Assembly: GCF_018139685.1 (NCBI RefSeq)
Contig: NZ_JAGSPN010000012.1
Span: 92,376 to 156,375 of the forward strand
Length of the DNA stretch: 64,000 bases
Reading direction: 5' to 3'
Source: Cognatundibacterium luofuense
Lineage (GTDB): Bacteria > Pseudomonadota > Gammaproteobacteria > Burkholderiales > Burkholderiaceae_D
Positions 63,838 to 64,000 of this stretch are shown here, piece after piece. The notes beneath the pieces are model-generated. The model was not told the origin of the DNA. It searched no databases and saw only the letters and a list, made by a program, of their open reading frames with translations. Numbering within the stretch: position 1 is the stretch's first letter; every line of letters begins with the position of its first letter. The translations under genes and the position numbers were made by a program.

Positions 63838-64000
63838 CTCGCTTCTCTGCTGCTGACGAACACAACGCTTCGAAGCGATAGCAGAAAAGAATGCAGTTCT
63901 TTAACAACCAACAGCCAATAAATGTGGGCACTTAATGAACGCGAACCGGTTTTACCGGGAAGCTTAAAACATATGAAGTGCTCGCAAAAGAAACAAGATA
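63838..64000 (+). other. rRNA operon leader (16S gene starts outside the window)
   Basis: Typical betaproteobacterial 16S leader: a boxA-like AGTTCTTTAACA at 63895-63906 for antitermination, then the AATGTGGGC...TTAATG...AGTGCTCGCAAAAG block known just before 16S rRNA in this group. The start of the mature 16S is not reached. No tRNA lies here. Confidence 0.9.

Noticed and set aside
1-64000. CRISPR array, tRNA genes, integrase
   Set aside because: No short regularly spaced repeats, no cloverleaf-like sequence with a CCA end and no recombinase motif was found by eye; a tRNAscan-SE and CRISPR search would be the decisive test.

Overview
The window looks like the chromosome of a betaproteobacterium in the order Burkholderiales, most likely Oxalobacteraceae. 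This is inferred from protein style, from the def-fmt / LysM / dprA / smg / topB / DUF1631 neighbourhood, and from the typical betaproteobacterial rRNA leader at the right edge. Base composition is moderate and coding density is high. I saw no transposase, integrase, CRISPR array or tRNA gene. Most of the window is ordinary housekeeping, envelope, transport and signalling sequence.

Layout. 60-5629: an HDOD protein, a GH18 glycosidase, slyX, an exported metallo-beta-lactamase-fold hydrolase and a chemoreceptor. 6048-11160: an Ig-like lipoprotein, a DUF2721 membrane protein, a histidine kinase/response regulator pair, and a divergent Spy/CpxP-like periplasmic protein. 11186-18947: a REC-DUF3369-GGDEF-EAL protein, yegD, a CNNM/CBS transporter, an MFS exporter and dctA. 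19474-26257: a large TonB-dependent receptor, a hypothetical membrane protein bracketed by inverted repeats, a MocR-type regulator with a small divergent gene, and a proline-rich membrane-anchored protein. 26623-32623: a DUF1800/DUF1501 pair, a split chromate-transporter pair, a phage CII-like protein and a Sel1-repeat protein. 32635-39671: a PAS-GGDEF-EAL / HD-GYP operon, a CorA/ZntB channel and two tandem paralogous lipoproteins. 39839-47762: an S9 peptidase, a two-gene unknown cassette between direct repeats, and metH with an apparent SAM-II-type riboswitch and terminator in its leader. 47938-53935: alx-yccA, nhaR, a LysR/EamA divergent pair and a FlgO-type lipoprotein operon. 54175-63804: fmt, def, LysM protein, dprA, smg, topB and a DUF1631 protein. 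The right edge (63809-64000) is an rRNA promoter and leader; the 16S gene itself starts beyond the window.

Themes. Three genes act on cyclic di-GMP, and all three carry phosphodiesterase domains. Sulfur and one-carbon metabolism appears through metH, whose leader seems to sense S-adenosylmethionine. Translation initiation (def-fmt) and DNA handling (dprA, topB) form the right-hand conserved block.

Least explained points. (1) A mosaic family of about 100-117 bp intergenic repeats, six copies seen by eye, two of them direct copies bracketing a two-gene cassette that encodes a PD-(D/E)XK-like protein and an unrecognised partner. (2) A SAM-II-like aptamer followed by an intrinsic terminator ahead of metH. 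(3) A cluster of DnaA-box-like sites, including a perfect 26-bp palindrome, upstream of dctA. All family assignments come from reading motifs by eye; no database search was run.
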